A stretch of 64,000 bases of DNA from Gracilariopsis chorda. Its lineage: Eukaryota; Rhodophyta; Florideophyceae; Gracilariales; Gracilariaceae. The notes beneath the pieces were generated by a model. The model saw only the letters and a program-made list of their open reading frames with translations. It was not told where the DNA came from and ran no database searches. This document shows positions 21,590 through 34,617 of this stretch, in pieces. The stretch lies in assembly GCA_003194525.1 (NCBI GenBank), contig NBIV01000148.1:141185-205184 (forward strand), given 5' to 3'. Position 1 is the stretch's first letter, and each line of letters opens with the position of its first letter. Both the position numbers and the translations under genes were made by a program.

Positions 21590-22260
21590 ACTCCGAGGTT
21601 TACAGCATCCAGTTCTCAGCCTGTATTGAAGCTGGGACAAAACGGGCTGCCATAGAACCCTCAAAGCCAATGGCCACGAAGCACCTAGACCTGGTGTATA
21701 TGAACCGTACTAGTCCAATCAACCCAGCTTCATTACGAGGCTCGAGGTATATGCAGATCATCCTTGATGACCAGACAGACTCCTCATCAATATACATTAT
21801 GGATAGGAAACTGTAGTTCTTCCGTCCCATAAGATGGTAACAGGCGGGCGCAGAGAACCAACAACCATGCTATAGACTCTATTACGTTCGCCTTGACGGG
21901 TCGGGTGAGAACCGCTCTGACGATGTCATCACATACGCGTCAGAAAATGGAATAGTCCTGACGTATACTTTGCCATACGCCCACCAGTCGAATGGAACAG
22001 CAGTAAAGTCCATCAAAATCGTTTGAAAAGCAGCGAGACACTTTCTGCATGCTTCAAAACGCCCCCTCTAACTATGGTAAAAGGCAATATCCTACGCTAG
22101 TTGGATACGTAACCGCGTACCTAACAACCATGTAGGTATGGAGATTCCGTACACACTATGGTTCAAGAGGAATCCAGACTGCTAGAGACTCCTGAAATTT
22201 GGACAAAAGAGATATGCATTCATCTACAGGTCAGAGACTGTTCCAAACAGAAAGTTCTAC
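21590..22260 (+). pseudogene. Copia C1 integrase remnant
   Basis: The frame at 21586-21816 carries SLRGSRYMQIILDDQTDSSSIYIMDRKL, the same block as in C2 (SLQGSRYMQVLLDENTRSSAIYVMDRKL). Further on, the DNA matches C2 through the SENGI region and the EKIIQL-like helix with stops. This region would hold the DDE core. Confidence 0.75.
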
Positions 22261-22979
22261 CTCGTGTACGTCATGTATATATTGTCAGTATGCAACGTTT
22301 ACACACCCTGTATAGGATCTGCATTCCTTCGTCATGAATTACAACATTTTGCAACACATTGCACAATCTCTTGCTCAATCGATCCTAGTTTGAGTGATAT
22401 AAGCAATTTGTTTGCTCTAGATGTTCATATTAGTTGTGTAAGAGCAAAAAGACGCAAGAAAACACATTTTCGGTGCGGAGGCTGACTTTGGGTGCTTACT
22501 CAAGATCTAAATGAGACTACGTAACATCTGCATGACGCTCGCCACTGATCCTTGCTCTGTCTCGCACACTGTACTTCTAGACGTCCTCCAATTCAAAAAA
22601 CAGGAACGTGTCACGTTATACCCATTTACTTGGTAGGCAGCCAACTTTAGTTAGCACGTAATGCACATGAGCTCAAAACAGAGGGTTAATACGTACTTTT
22701 TCGTTAAATGGTTCTCTGGAGTGAAGTAAAAAGACCAGAAAAGAATGCAAAGTGGAGATGATAGAGAAAAATGAGGGCTTCTCAATACGGTTGTGGGAGT
22801 CCTCATCACCACCTCTGTGGTCTAGACTATCTAATGTACCACTTCCAGGTGAGTGCTAAGCAACAAACCATAACCAGTTTCTTTACATTCAATTTCATAT
22901 ATTGGACAAGTACTCTGGAACTATGGCAAACGTTTTAGAGGTAAAAATTAATCTTATTATTTACTTCTCGAAAGGTGCG

Positions 22980-23905
22980 TTGACTAATGATTGTTCATTT
23001 ATGGGCTCTGGAGGTCCGCGACCGAACTCTAAGGCTCCAAGGCAATATTCTGGGCGCGTCAGCATTAATGAATTCGGTGTAAGGAAATCGTTTAGTCTTC
23101 GTCGCATGGAAAGGTGGTAGAGCATTTGAATGAGCTAGAAGACCTTTACGAGTACCAAATCCCCCCGCTGCAGATGAAAGGGGGGGTATATGAGACCTAA
23201 ACACGCGATCAAGGACCCACTCGTGCAGCCGTGGACGAGAGCGAAACTACTCCCGCACTTACGTCGGGCCCAAAGATACACAGCATAGGAACTGCTTGAG
23301 AGAGTAAGTCAGTTGCCATAGCGGTACCAACATCTTGCCCAATACCTAGAGTTCTGAAGTTCATGAGCGGACTTCTCAGTCCCATTATTTGGCCATCAAT
23401 GCCTTCTTCTCTCCCACAGATGCCTGTACAGCAGATGCCCGTTGCAACTAAAGTGGAAATCAATGAAACCACTCCCGCTATCTCATATCTTCCGCAGCAG
23501 CAGCAGCTGGCTCTGCCACAAACGGAACAGGAAGAACAGATGCTCGTTCCGATGGAAGATGACGAGATCAATTTTGCTCCCTTACAACATTTGCTGCAGC
23601 AGCCACAGCGGCAGCTTGATACAAAGATAAAGCATTCTGCTGTGCGTCTTGATCGAAGACTTTATCGCGTGCACTACGCGTGTAATTCCATGGCAGCTCA
23701 GGCATAAATGATGCAGCTATCCGTGCAAGCATGCAAGAGTTTGTGATGCTTCCCAATGCGAGTCAATTCTATGCAGAAGATGCAGGGACGTCTCGCAGAC
23801 AATTTTCTCCTACACGTAGCCAGAATGAACATTTAGAATACATAGCTGCAAGTATTTTGTTTGTGTTTTGCTTGGCAAAGGGGCAACAGGAATATGCTGT
23901 ATTAT
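22980..23905 (+). pseudogene. Helitron Z ORF1
   Basis: It reads GSGGPRPNS, APRQYSGRV, then PTSCPIPRVLKFMSGL, QMPVQQMPVATKVEINETTPA and RLDRRLYRVHYA. Each of these has a counterpart in the Helitron Y ORF1 (PTSCPIPGLLKFVRGL, QVPVSMDVEEDEI, RPDRRLCRVYYA). The Cys-rich C-terminus is detectable near 23850-23900 with stops. Confidence 0.75.
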
Positions 23906-24055
23906 AAAAAGAATATCTCCATGGGACTTCATGTTCCGCGAAAGTTATAGCAACGAGTTTATTCGCTGTCTATTCAGTATGAGGGCGTTTTAATCCCATT
24001 ACTAACACTTAAATACATTCTTTGCAACGATTTAAAAATTTTTGACAATTAATTT

Positions 24056-26524
24056 GTGACGGGAGGCGATTCCTCCCTTTTGAGGCTTGGGGGCAATGCA
24101 GATCTCATTGTCTCCAAGAACAAGAAGAATAACACACTATATAGTTTTCTGTGGAATACCGCTCGCCTTTCCTGGCAACCAAAGCACTATGCGCGTGCCA
24201 ATGTGCGTGAGCGCGTTCAGGATATCAACCGAAGAGAAACTTTATCCAAGTTGAATAAAGTAATGCAACCGAACCTGGACGTGTTGCGCGAGCGGTGCTG
24301 CTCCATGCTTAGCAGGCAACAACAACAAGAGAATGCACAGAATGTCGTGGAAATCAGCGAGCAGGCCGTGGAGGAGGGCGAACTCGTACGAAGGTAGGAA
24401 GGAACGCGAATTTTCACAGTCAGTGCTTCTTATGCAAGTGCATGTTGTATCCCTGAATATTCTACTGGTAGACTGTCAATTATGCTGAGAACGCTCTTCG
24501 TCGATCCGGCTGGGCTATACCGAGTATAGTATAAAGTAGTGCGCTTGGTACAAGGAACCTTAACCGAAGAGTAGGATTTGGCGGCTGCAGATTGTGCTGT
24601 TGGAACTGGAACGACTACAAATACCGCAACCAATGCACAAGTGCAGAAACGATTTCTAGAACCGGTATCCAACACTCTTTCTCTCTCTTCCCGTCCCGTA
24701 CGGCAATCAGCACAAATTTTTTGATACAGGCGCGTTTCTGGCAGCAAAGAACTCCAAACAGCGAGGCCCTGGTCTCAGTGTCAGCGAATGGGAACGCCAA
24801 GATGTCACTTGGGCTGAAAACGCGAAGCGAAGTCTGTACTCAGACAGTATCTTTCTGAACAGTAAACATTTGATACAATTATAGATGCTTCCCAATCACA
24901 GAAACATTGAGGAGATGAGAATGAGTGTCTTGGAGAGAAGAGAACAGGCAGGTAATGTACAAGAGCAAGAGACCCAGCATGCTGAACAGAAAACGGGTCA
25001 TGTGCCACCATCCGAGCTCGTGCAAATGGGACAAACCTTTCTCAGTGTTTACTCAGTCAACGCAGCAGCGTACTGGAAGAAGAACTGAATAGATGTCCAG
25101 AAGATCTTGGCACGAAGAGCACTGCCTTTTCTCTTCATTGCCATTACTACGAACATCTGGCGAGAAGAGAGCAAGCCGCTTGGTATGGAAACCAGCCATC
25201 ATTGCGCATTTACGGAAAAGAGTAGCTGCCATCGATCATTGTACCGACCGCATCTGATTGCAGCGGGGTATAACCAGTACGACAATGACTTCATGATAGA
25301 GTTGGCGAAGAAGTACGGGCACATCTTTGGAATGAAATGTTTGGTGAGTGCATCAAATGTTTAGTTTCAGGAGCGCAATTTGGTTCATTACTAAATTTTC
25401 GTCGGGCTCGTAGAAGGCGTGATTGAAGACGTTGATGTGACATACAAACCGAATATCGCAAAACTGCCCCTTGCCATTGAAAAAGACGTGTTGCGTGGCC
25501 CTATTCAGTCCTTGCACATGCACAGCCACACCTCCTACTGCCATCATTGAGTTGGGTGGTGCAAATGTGGATAAGATAGTGAAATGATTGTGCCAGAGAA
25601 GTAAATGTAATAGAGCAAGAATAGCGTGATATACCTCAAAAGAACGGTAAAAGACCTCAATATTGTGCCAGACAACCCAAATCTTACCAAGACGTACCGC
25701 TACCATATCAACGTAGAGCACACTAGAGGAGGAGGTGAACTGGCTTGTATGATGATCTACGCGCTTATGCTGCCTAAATCAGAGGAGATGGTTCAAATGT
25801 GAGTAACTTCAATAAGACAGAGACGCAGAAAGAGTAGCAGGAAGAATCGCAAGCCCAAAATGACATTGGTGCATACATGTATTTGCGTCTGTGCCGTCAA
25901 CCCAGCTTGGAAATATTTTGAGTTAAGCCGTATGCAAGTCACACCTGAAGTAGAGCGATTGGCCATTAACTTGGGAGGAGAGTGAAAATTGTTGTTGAGA
26001 GGTACAAATCAGCTTCTTACCGAATCGCAGCCATCTAAGTTGGAGAGATACTTTGAAAGGCCCGAAACATATGCAAACCTGCACCATCTTCTGTACGTCG
26101 AAAAGATGCGTTTGAATCCCACGCTTTCTGGCCACGTCTTTAATCAGTACTATAGAAGCAGCTCTCATATGACATCAGAAGACTGCTAACTGCCAATATA
26201 CGTGGAAGGGCGCACTGAGGACGAGCAGTGAGCTGCGACGATCAGAGGTGTGTCACTTTCCGAAATGGGGATCGTTGCTCTTCTTTTCCTGCTCATGAAT
26301 TATGGCTCGGCTTTTATGAATACGCAGAGAATTGTAACGGACAGCACAAATAGAGGTAGCGCGAAATGAGGATTGCAAGAGGACTGCTTGCGGACAGAAC
26401 AAAGTCTGATATTGCACTTAAAGAAAAATTGCAGATCTACAACACGCCAGCAGACCTACGATGTCTCGTTGTTACACTCTGTCAGCGCGATGCAAACGCA
26501 GAAAAAGTGGCCTTAGAGAACTGA
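24056..26524 (+). pseudogene. Helitron Z Rep and connecting region
   Basis: Segments align with Y: YARANVRERVQDINRRET, RRALPFLFIAITTNIW (Helitron-like N block), FDRP-like RPHLIAAGYNQYDNDF, then the HUH site. At 25390-25400 the HUH site reads H-Y-stop: the first His is kept and the second is a TAA. It ends with LRCLVVTLCQRDANAEKVALEN. There are many stops and indels. Confidence 0.8.
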
Positions 26525-27240
26525 GTTTGGTGCAATAGCCTGAAATGGGAGAGGGCATTCGAATGTGTTCGACGTTCTCCTCTCTTGAGAGTGTAGCGTG
26601 GAAACAGAACCACTTGTGGTGACGACATGAACCAGTTGTAAATCTAAGACTCACCTCAAGGCATAATTACAGGTGTAACAGTGGTATAGAAGTGTATGAT
26701 ACACGCGAAGCGGTAGCGAAGCGTATTTGTACGTCATTCATACAGGGTATGAGCCACGGGTCACCGGTGAGCATGGAAAGTGTCACCTGTATATCGAGGA
26801 TACAATACAACAACCAAAGCTCACAAGAAAAGACAAACACGAGTCTGTAGCTGTATTTGAACGCAATACGAGGTGGATGACTAGTCTTTTACCAAGCTAA
26901 GACTCCTCAGTGGAGATTATCGTGCACTGGGGCTCTCTGAGTAAGAACAGAACAGTTTCTAGTGCGTTGTTTGTTGACCGACGCATCGAGCTCTTTTACC
27001 AAAGTAAGATGCCGGCCATCGTCCATCTAGTGCAATAAATATATGTACAAATAGGTAATTAACTAAACAACTATATAAAGGCAACATTATCGTTAAAAAG
27101 AGTTGTCTGAACATTTAAATGTGTGTTATTCTTACTCCTGCCCGACGTGTCTCTTTACCACAAAATCAGATAGTGCCAAACGCACCGCATTGTGGAAGGA
27201 CTGCTTAGGTACAAATTTAAAGTCATCAGTCGGCACAGGG
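26525..27240. other. Insertion-like spacer inside Helitron Z
   Basis: In Helitron Y the connecting region and helicase are adjacent; here about 700 bp intervene. I see no gene and no clear terminal repeats. It may be an unidentified short insertion. Confidence 0.45.
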
Positions 27241-28400
27241 TATGTAGGAATTGAATACTCTTACAATTACCACTAATGGCGTTGGTCTACACTGCAAAAT
27301 GATATGTAGCAACATACATAGAGGCAATGAGCACCAAAGAAAACAAAAATGTATGGATTGGTGGCATAAATCTCTCAGACGGGTACGAAGAACGACTGCC
27401 TTGCGATCACAGCTTCTTTTCCCAGTACCTACAGCAAAATGATGCGATATTGACTGGAACAAATCGGGCAAAAACAACTTGCGACACGCGTGTGGCGCAA
27501 ATTGTTTCAACATTGCAGTCAAGTCTTGCAAAATTAAAGCTCACTATAAACGAGTCATTGACAACGGTATTGACGCATTGCAACAACAAAAAGCACTGCG
27601 AAACCAAAAAAGAACCCAAAAAAATATATTTTGTGGAAGAAGGGGCAGGCATTGAAAACACATACGTGATCAACCTCCGCGATGATATCCTTGAGTCGGA
27701 AGGAATGCTGGCCGAAATGACTGCTACAACGGCCATTCAAGAAGTGTTGTACAACCGTTGCCACACGTTACATAGCCTGCCTGGATAGAGTGTAGAAGAA
27801 AACGACGGCTCAAGCACTTCTACAGATGCTTTGTTCAAATACGGAACCCGATCTGAAAGTGTCGAGTCGCTTCTTGAAATACAAATGATCATATTAAATG
27901 AGGCGTTCAAGTTTTCAAGAAAGCCTTTTGATTTCATGTATGCGTCACCCAAAGATCTTCAGTGCAGCAGAAATGGAAAACCTGGCTGCATTTGGAATCT
28001 TGGAGATGGTGTTGCCCGGCGACTACTCACAACTGCTTCCAGTTATGCCGCACGTATGCATGGAGGCTGGGTCTAGTGAAAATGTGAGACGAGTGTACAC
28101 AAAACCCCCCAACAAGGTGCCATGGAAGGGTGATCTGTGGACGTTTTGCTCCGTTCATGTGCTGTATTTCACTGAAAATTTATTTCCCAGTGAAAGCTAT
28201 ACTCTTCTGCCAACGACAATTGTACAATCTGATCGTAAAGAGACCCCGAAAGTTGACATGATCTGTACTATCGATCCCTAGTTCGAATCCCAGTAGTTCT
28301 TCACTGACGTACCGCCCTATAACTTATAATTGAAGCTTAATGTACCATTTATCGTCATTCAGAACGTGCAGCACACCCGTAAGAAGTAAATGCCGTTCAG
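27241..28400 (+). pseudogene. Helitron Z Pif1-like helicase remnant
   Basis: The best frame, 27327-27788, covers the N-terminal helicase region. Its motif I has degenerated (EEGAGIENTYVINL against GSAETGKTYVLNL in Y). Motif II is lost by frameshift, but IILNEAFKFSRKPFDFMYA is visible near 27888. GDYSQLLPVMPHV (motif III) is at 28019-28057. The C-terminal third, including KGQGKT and GQLYVALSRV, is absent, so this copy is truncated as well as mutated. Confidence 0.82.
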
Positions 28401-28937
28401 GGGAATCCATGTTTATCATTGTAACATCCAAATGAGTTGATTTGAGTAGGATAACAGATTTCAGAACAAAACCTTTTGCATAATGTTTAATTCAATTTCT
28501 TCGGCAGATAATCATATTATTTAAAAGCGGATGTTTTTGTTTTGACAGCAATCTTTCAAAAAAGGGACAGAACGATATTTTTAATGGCTTAGTTGTGGAG
28601 ACAATTTAGACAATGGTTTTGGGCGGTACAGTTGCACGGCGCACTGTTGTGCGTTAGAAAGAATGATCATAAGCTGGGTCTGCATGAATCACACTTTACA
28701 ACTAAAGTTTTGCAAAAAAATTGTTTTATGGGTGTCATTATCGCAAAGGCAATAGTGTTTAAGTTATAACGTTTTGCATTTCTTCACAACTCTTATAGTA
28801 TTTTGTGCGTCTAACTCAATCATTTATATTATCTTCTTCTGCTTTTGCACTTTTCCCATTTTTCATTCTTTCCACGACTTTTTGCCACTCCTCTACCGCG
28901 GCACGGAGCACCGCCCGCAGCCCAACGACGGTTTCTC
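28401..28937 (+). other. Helitron Z 3' non-coding end
   Basis: An AT-rich stretch without genes, then 28840-28937 aligns with the last 110 bp of Helitron Y (TTCTGCTTTTGC, CTCTACCGCGG, GCACCGCCCGC). It ends before TTGTCC. Confidence 0.65.
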
Positions 28938-29528
28938 TTGTCCTTGAGCAAATCATAATGGTAAGCGTGGTGTTGAAATGGTCTATAAAAGTGCTACGTA
29001 TGAAGGGCGAAGCGCGTGATCGCTTGAGTAGATGGTATATGCGCATACGCATTACTAAAGTGTGTATACGCCTGGCGGTGACTAGGGTCCGCATTGGTTC
29101 GAGTTCCTGTAGTAGATCACTTTGTTGAAAACCATTTTCTTCCTGAAATTTTATAACTTGGTGGTCTTGGTTGTCTAATCAATGATCAATCTTCACATTG
29201 AACAGATTGAGAGAAAGCTGTTTCTGGGCGTTTAGTGGTGTAGTTGTTGCAAGAAACGAAAACGGCTTTCCTCTCACCCTACGGAAGTGAATGGCCAGGT
29301 GCCGGCGTTTATCGACTTTGGCCCTCCGGCAAGATCGTCGGACGGCCATTTAGATGCCTTTATATGAACAAGTGTCCCATGCAAGCCAGTAAGGCATGTC
29401 AATGTGAATAGCCTCAACAGCTGTGATGGAAGTTCAATTATGACATTTCAAATGGTTATAAACATTGAGATCTAATGTAAGATGTTAATGCTAGGATGTG
29501 ATAAGCTTTGCCCGCTTACACGTTTAAA
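28938..29528. other. Unassigned stretch between Helitron Z and copia C2
   Basis: No gene. At 29294-29355 there is a GC-rich imperfect inverted segment (GGCCAGGTGCCGG...CCGGCAAG...GGCC) of unknown meaning. Confidence 0.4.
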
Positions 29529-29670
29529 TGTGAATGGCTTTGCCAGCCGTTCAGTGAAACGTGTATACGTACAAGTGTCACTGAACCTGACGGTAAGATT
29601 ATAAATAAAGCACAGCTGGTGGCTCGGGCTCACCTCGTGTATTGGTCAAGCCTCCAGGCACTACATCATG
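29529..29670 (+). repeat. Repeat R1 copy 2 (start of C2 5' LTR)
   Basis: Starts TGTGAATGGCTTTGCCAG. Same repeat as 15313 and 35692, with an inner inverted segment GTGAAACGTGTA...TGTCACTGAA. Confidence 0.7.
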
Positions 29671-31449
29671 TTTTTAATGGTAGCATCCCGGTGAAAAACT
29701 CTCACTTTCGGTTCTCACCATGCTTCCCTTTCCACTTCCATTTCTCCGAACGCACGGACGCGCTCCACCCGATGCACCATCAATCACTCACCCACTTGCA
29801 GAACTTTCGTTTGCGAGTCTTTTGAAACTGCGTCCGAATTAGTGCACCCCTTTGCGACAGCACTACTTCTCTCACTGCGCTCCTACTTGCATGGCACAGC
29901 ATAATCACGTCCGCATTTGTGTGTAATCGTTCCCCGAAACCCCGAAGTCATCAGCTTCTGCTTCGCGCTCAACCCATCGAAGCGCTCTCAGACTTCCCTT
30001 TTTTTGGAGTTGGCTTCCAATTCACAACCTCACTTGCAGATTTTCGGGAAGCGTTCCCCGATTTCTGTTGGCTCCCAGTACCCTCCGACGTAGACTTGAG
30101 TAGCCACAACTGGTAAGCTTGGTAAGCCTTTTGGCAATACTGCGTTAGACCACAACCCGTCTTACTGGCAATCATGTTTTGACTTGCAGATTTGGGGGAA
30201 GCGTTCCCCCATTTCCGCAACCTACGGACTTCGTCTTATTTCTAGAAGTGTGTGAAAATTAATTAACAAAGGAACCATTCGTAGAAGTACCCTGGCAAAT
30301 CTTTCTTCGTCTTACGCGTTTCTTCTTTCGATTCTCACTACTTCCCTCCTCTCCCCTTTCGCGCCCATGCAACCTCACGCCGCAACCGTCTACCTCGACC
30401 TCGGACTCACCAACGCTGGCTTCTATCTCTCGCGCAGCGCCTACCTGGCTAGCACCTCATCTGGTCCAGCGCAATACCGACTTGGTTCTCGACACCAACT
30501 TCGGCAAACTGCAAGTTGTGTTTCTACTCCCACTTCTCGCTCATCGACGGAACCTTGCGTCATTGTGATCACACGGAAAAAAAACAACTCTTCTCTTCCT
30601 CTCGCTCCCGCACTGCGTAGACGCGTCTGGGCTAGAGGCATCTTGAAATCACCATGTCTTTAAAAAACCCCTGCTTTTGGCTTGGCGTCTGGATCGACCA
30701 CCTGAAGCCTCTGCGCTGCACCTCTTTGCTACTACTACGCGCTCCTCAAAACCATGCTGAACTTACAACTCTACACCCCTGCCGTTTTCGTACACATTGC
30801 GATTCGGCTTTACCTCCACAACATAAAACTTTGGGTTGAGAAGAAAGTCCTGCCACTCCACCGAAAGCTGTGTGGATTTGAGCAATCACCAGACAGGAAG
30901 CTTGCATCTGTTTTTAAGGGTCTCTGTTTCCATCACACGTACGTGGAAATTGGCACTCTGACCGGCGATATATTTCGAAAGCTGAGCACCTGCAGGGAAT
31001 CGAGTGGGGACTTGAACTAATCTGAGGGGTAGTAATCACACCGTATAACCGGTGCTTCTGGGTTGTGCTCTGCGGATCCTCGGAGACAGGGTGTCTCATT
31101 GTTCAGCGCAGACTACATCGGGGGTAGGGGTAGCAGAGTAACTCTTGCCGAGCAAGCATCCGCAAGATGATAGAGGAGGTTTACTGGTGAAAACATATCC
31201 CCTGTTAATAACTTCTCCAGGACGTTCCGTAGGAAAGTGCACACCAAGTCCTGGTTTGGGCAGAACTTGTGAGGCCGCCGCAAATCACAACTCAAAGGGA
31301 GAGTCTAACTCAGAGTCAGAGGTCTGACCTTTAGGGCCTTGGGAGATAGCATCTCCTGCCATTGTCCACGCCAAGAAGAATCCCTTACCCGGTAGGGGAC
31401 CGGTGAAGATAACAAATTCCTACTCTTCTCTCTCACTGCCAGTCTCCCA
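29671..31449 (+). other. Copia C2 LTR/leader
   Basis: No coding sequence. Pyrimidine-rich. A direct repeat of about 40 bp (GGGAAGCGTTCCCC core) occurs at 30033-30070 and 30193-30225. It aligns with the corresponding part of C1, so it belongs to the element. Confidence 0.6.
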
Positions 31450-32260
31450 GTGATGGATGGGGATCGAGTTACGGATACAAGGCGTGTCCCTTACTTGCAA
31501 GGGAACGCAGAATACTATACTTTGCGGATATACGTTCGCGACTTCATGCACGCCTCACAAGCACTCTTCGTGCTTAGTCAAGAGCGACCCATAGACGGAC
31601 AAAGTACCGCCCAAAGGCGAAAGCATTGGGACGATGCCGATAGGAAAGCAGGTTCTATTATCGTGCGAACCTTAGGCACACAACCCATCGTCGCCGTCTC
31701 AGATCTACTAGAACGAGAAAATTGCACCTCGTTAGAAGTATGGAAGAAGTTGGAATCAACCTATAAGAAGCACAACATCCCGTCCAAGTCGATAAGTCGT
31801 AAAAGTCTAATTGGTATGATATTTCATGATAGTGACGTCATACAGAAGCACCTACACGACATGGAAACCATATTTTTAGAGCTTGCACGCTTAGGAGATA
31901 GACTACCTGATCCCAAATGCACCGCTTGGCTACTGAGAACACTCCCCGTCTCTCTAATGGCGATCACTCTTCTAGCCGACGCCACTAACATGGAATACGA
32001 TCAAGTCGTTTCCCCCGTACGTTCTCAAATGGACAGAAGAAAGCATCGATATTCCGCAACTACCTCCAAGGAATAAGAAACAAATAAAGCGCGAAAAAAT
32101 CCGTACCCAGCAGCCCAGATATCTCACGCCGGTACAAAACAATCTACATTCAAATCCAAGAATTTCAGATGCTGGAACTGTATTAAACTAGGACGTCTTC
32201 GCGCCAAATGCAGAGTCAGAAGAACGATTGACCCTACAAATAGCAGACATCCAAAACGGG
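31450..32260 (+). CDS. Copia C2 Gag with zinc knuckle
   Basis: An open frame of 208 codons (31450-32076) is predicted helical: EVWKKLESTYKKHNI, DVIQKHLHDMETIFLELARLGDRLPD, WLLRTLPVSL. This fits the copia Gag (UBN2-like) pattern of K-x-LE-x-x-Y and LP-x-S. After a stop, the zinc knuckle follows at about 32170-32211 as C-x2-C-x4-R-x4-C, in which the His ligand has become Arg. The first half is intact, the nucleocapsid end is not. Confidence 0.75.
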
Positions 32261-32799
32261 GAAGAAATGGGTTCCCCAGGAGAGACAAGAAGAGAAAGCA
32301 AGAACCATGGGACTCACATAGGCATGAACAAAACCCAAACCGAAACAATACCCAACGATATAACACTGAAAAGGCGCCACAAGTTTTCGTGGCAATTGCT
32401 ACGGCTATGTCTTCCTGCTTTATAGTAAAGTCAACACATGACTCGAATGTGGTGCGACACATGTCTTTGTCAACGACAAATCACTGTTCTGGGACTATCA
32501 CCGTACTGGAGACCAAACAGTTCTCACATACGACCGCCAGTCTAGTATCGAAGGATACGGAACAATAAGACTCCCACTGGGAGATGGATTGAGTCTTATG
32601 GCAAAACACACACCATCCTTCCACTCTAACCTCATTCCTCTCTCAATCATCGCACAGCATACTCGGGTAGAATTCTTCAACAACCCGGAGTCCATGTGCT
32701 TCATCATCAAACATCTAAACTCTGGTGATGTACTCTACCGTCCACAACAGAGGGACGGACTGTATCTGTTTCCGAATCCTACACCCTCGCCAAAATCAC

Positions 32800-33658
32800 A
32801 AGCGGCAGCTCCGTTCCCAGGGGACACCGCCAAGGACTGGCACAACAGACTTGGTCGCACAGGAAGGAATAGGCTCTTCTCCTGTTTGGAGCAATAGAAA
32901 GGCATCCGAAACCTCTAACGCTCCGAGGTATACAACATCCAATGTCAGATTGCATTGAAGCAGGGACAAAACGGGCTGCCGTGGAACCCTCAGCGTCAAC
33001 GGCCACGATGCCTCTAGCCTGGTGCATACAGACGTCACTGGTCTGATCACCCCATCTTCATTACAAGGCTCGAGGTATATGCAGGTCCTCCTTGATGAAA
33101 ACACAAGATCGTCAGCTATATACGTTATGGATAGGAAACTGCAGTTCTTCCCTTCCATAAGATGTTACAAGGCGCGCACAGAGAACGAACTACCAGGCCA
33201 TAGGGTCTACCGCGGTCACCTTGACGGGGCGGGTGAGAACCGATCTGACGACTTCATCACATACGCGTCAGAAAATGGAATCATTCTCGAGTACACTCCG
33301 CCGTACCCCCACCAGTCAAATGGAGCAGCAGAAAAGATCATCCAACTGCAAGGACATTTATGCACACTTCACAATTCCCTCTAGAACTATGGGAAGAGGG
33401 GATATCCCACGCGAACTGGATACGTAGCCGCCTAGCAAACTCCCGTCTAGGTATGCAGATTCCCTACACACTATGGTTCAAGAGAAAGCTAGACTTCTCG
33501 AGACTTCTGAAGTTTGGACAAAAGAGACATGCCTTTACCTACAGGTCAAAGACTGTTCCCAATGAAAGCTCCTGCCTCGCGCACTTCCTGGACACTTTGT
33601 TGGAATGCAAAGTCTGGGCACTCTGTAGCGGATCTACATCTCTTCTCTACGCAAAGTA
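32800..33658 (+). pseudogene. Copia C2 integrase
   Basis: HTDVTGLI (first Asp) is at about 33025; SRYMQVLLDENTRSSAIYVM follows; then RSDDFITYASENGIILEYTPPYPHQSNGAAEKII, which carries the second Asp region and the catalytic Glu. Upstream, GDTAKDWHNRLGRTGRN-like residues suggest the HHCC pre-integrase zone. Frame breaks are present near 33030 and after 33384. Confidence 0.82.
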
Positions 33659-34617
33659 GTGAAATGTAGACAACAGGACTTCATAATATCAAAGGAAAGA
33701 CTCCCTTCAATCAATCAACTGATTGATTTCTCCTCATTGAGACGAAAAGAAGCCGAGAGTGAAATGCGAGATGCCGACGAGAAACATATGGACGCGCCTC
33801 TAGCTCAGTGCTTTGTATCAAGGGCAAGGTCTGACAACGAGGAAAAGGAACTCACGCTTCCGAAAACCTTTAGAGATGCACGCAACATTCCAAAGTGGAC
33901 GTATGCAATCGATAAGGAGTACGAGGCTCTAACCAGCAGAAAGAAGTGGACGCTGGTGGGCCGGAAACCTGAAATGAAACCACTACCATTCATGTGGACG
34001 TTCATCACGAAGCATATAAGCAGCGAACCACTGAAGGTACTTCCAAAAGCTCGATGTGTGGTCCGAGGAGACAAACAGAAGCCGTACTTGGATTAAGATC
34101 CGAAAAATATATACGCCCCCGTAGCACGGCTAGAGACAATCCGACTTGGGCTGACAAACGTTGCACAAGGTTTAATAATAGAAACCTTGGATATAAGTAA
34201 CGCTTACTTATAGGAGACCTGGACGGGCCATTAATAATCGAACAGCCTACCAATGCGTCGGGATCGTCATATCAACATGGAAAGGTATGCCTATTACTGA
34301 AGTCCATGTATCGTGCAAAACAACCTGGACAAATCTCGGGATCGCTATTCAATTCAGAGCTGCTAAAGCTAGAATTTCTGCAGTGACAAACTGATACCGG
34401 AATGTACATCTACATGTCTAGTATTGGGTTTATCATACTCGTAGTCGTAGTCGACGACGTACTAATTTTGTCAGCCTCAAGATCTCTCCTGGAATACTTA
34501 AAGGAAGAGATGAAAAAACTCTTCCAAGTGAAGTTTATTGGTGAAGCAAGGTCTTATATTGTGATGCACATCGACAGGGACAGCAAAGGCATTTAGGGAT
34601 CACAAGAAAGATACGTC
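33659..34617 (+). pseudogene. Copia C2 reverse transcriptase
   Basis: The frame 33659-34096 carries WTYAIDKEYEALTSRKKWTLV and PFMWTF, then KARCVVRGDKQ, the standard copia RT entry. After a TAA the same frame gives IYAPVARLETIRLGL and TLDISNAYL. The catalytic VVVDDVLIL is at about 34444-34470. Four stops interrupt it. Confidence 0.88.

Larger units (their letters stand above)
15313..22345 (+). mobile_element. Copia element C1 (decayed, split by PIF element D1)
   Basis: The parts 15313-15954 and 18678-22345 align in order with 29529-33640 of copia C2: R1, a pyrimidine-rich LTR/leader segment, the stretch around 19400-19620 versus 30700-30920, the block 19727-20090 versus 30990-31350, Gag, then integrase. 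Homology is lost near 22340, in the integrase-RT linker, where Helitron Z sequence follows. Nearly every frame is broken. Confidence 0.75.
22346..28937 (+). mobile_element. Helitron Z (decayed relative of Helitron Y)
   Basis: Gene order on the + strand matches Y: ORF1, Rep, helicase. The 3' end at 28937 has the same terminal plan as Y (CTCTACCGCGGCAC...CGACGGTTTCTC) and is followed by TTGTCC, the same target type. The 5' terminus was not found; 22346 is where copia C1 homology stops and is only a limit. Confidence 0.75.
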
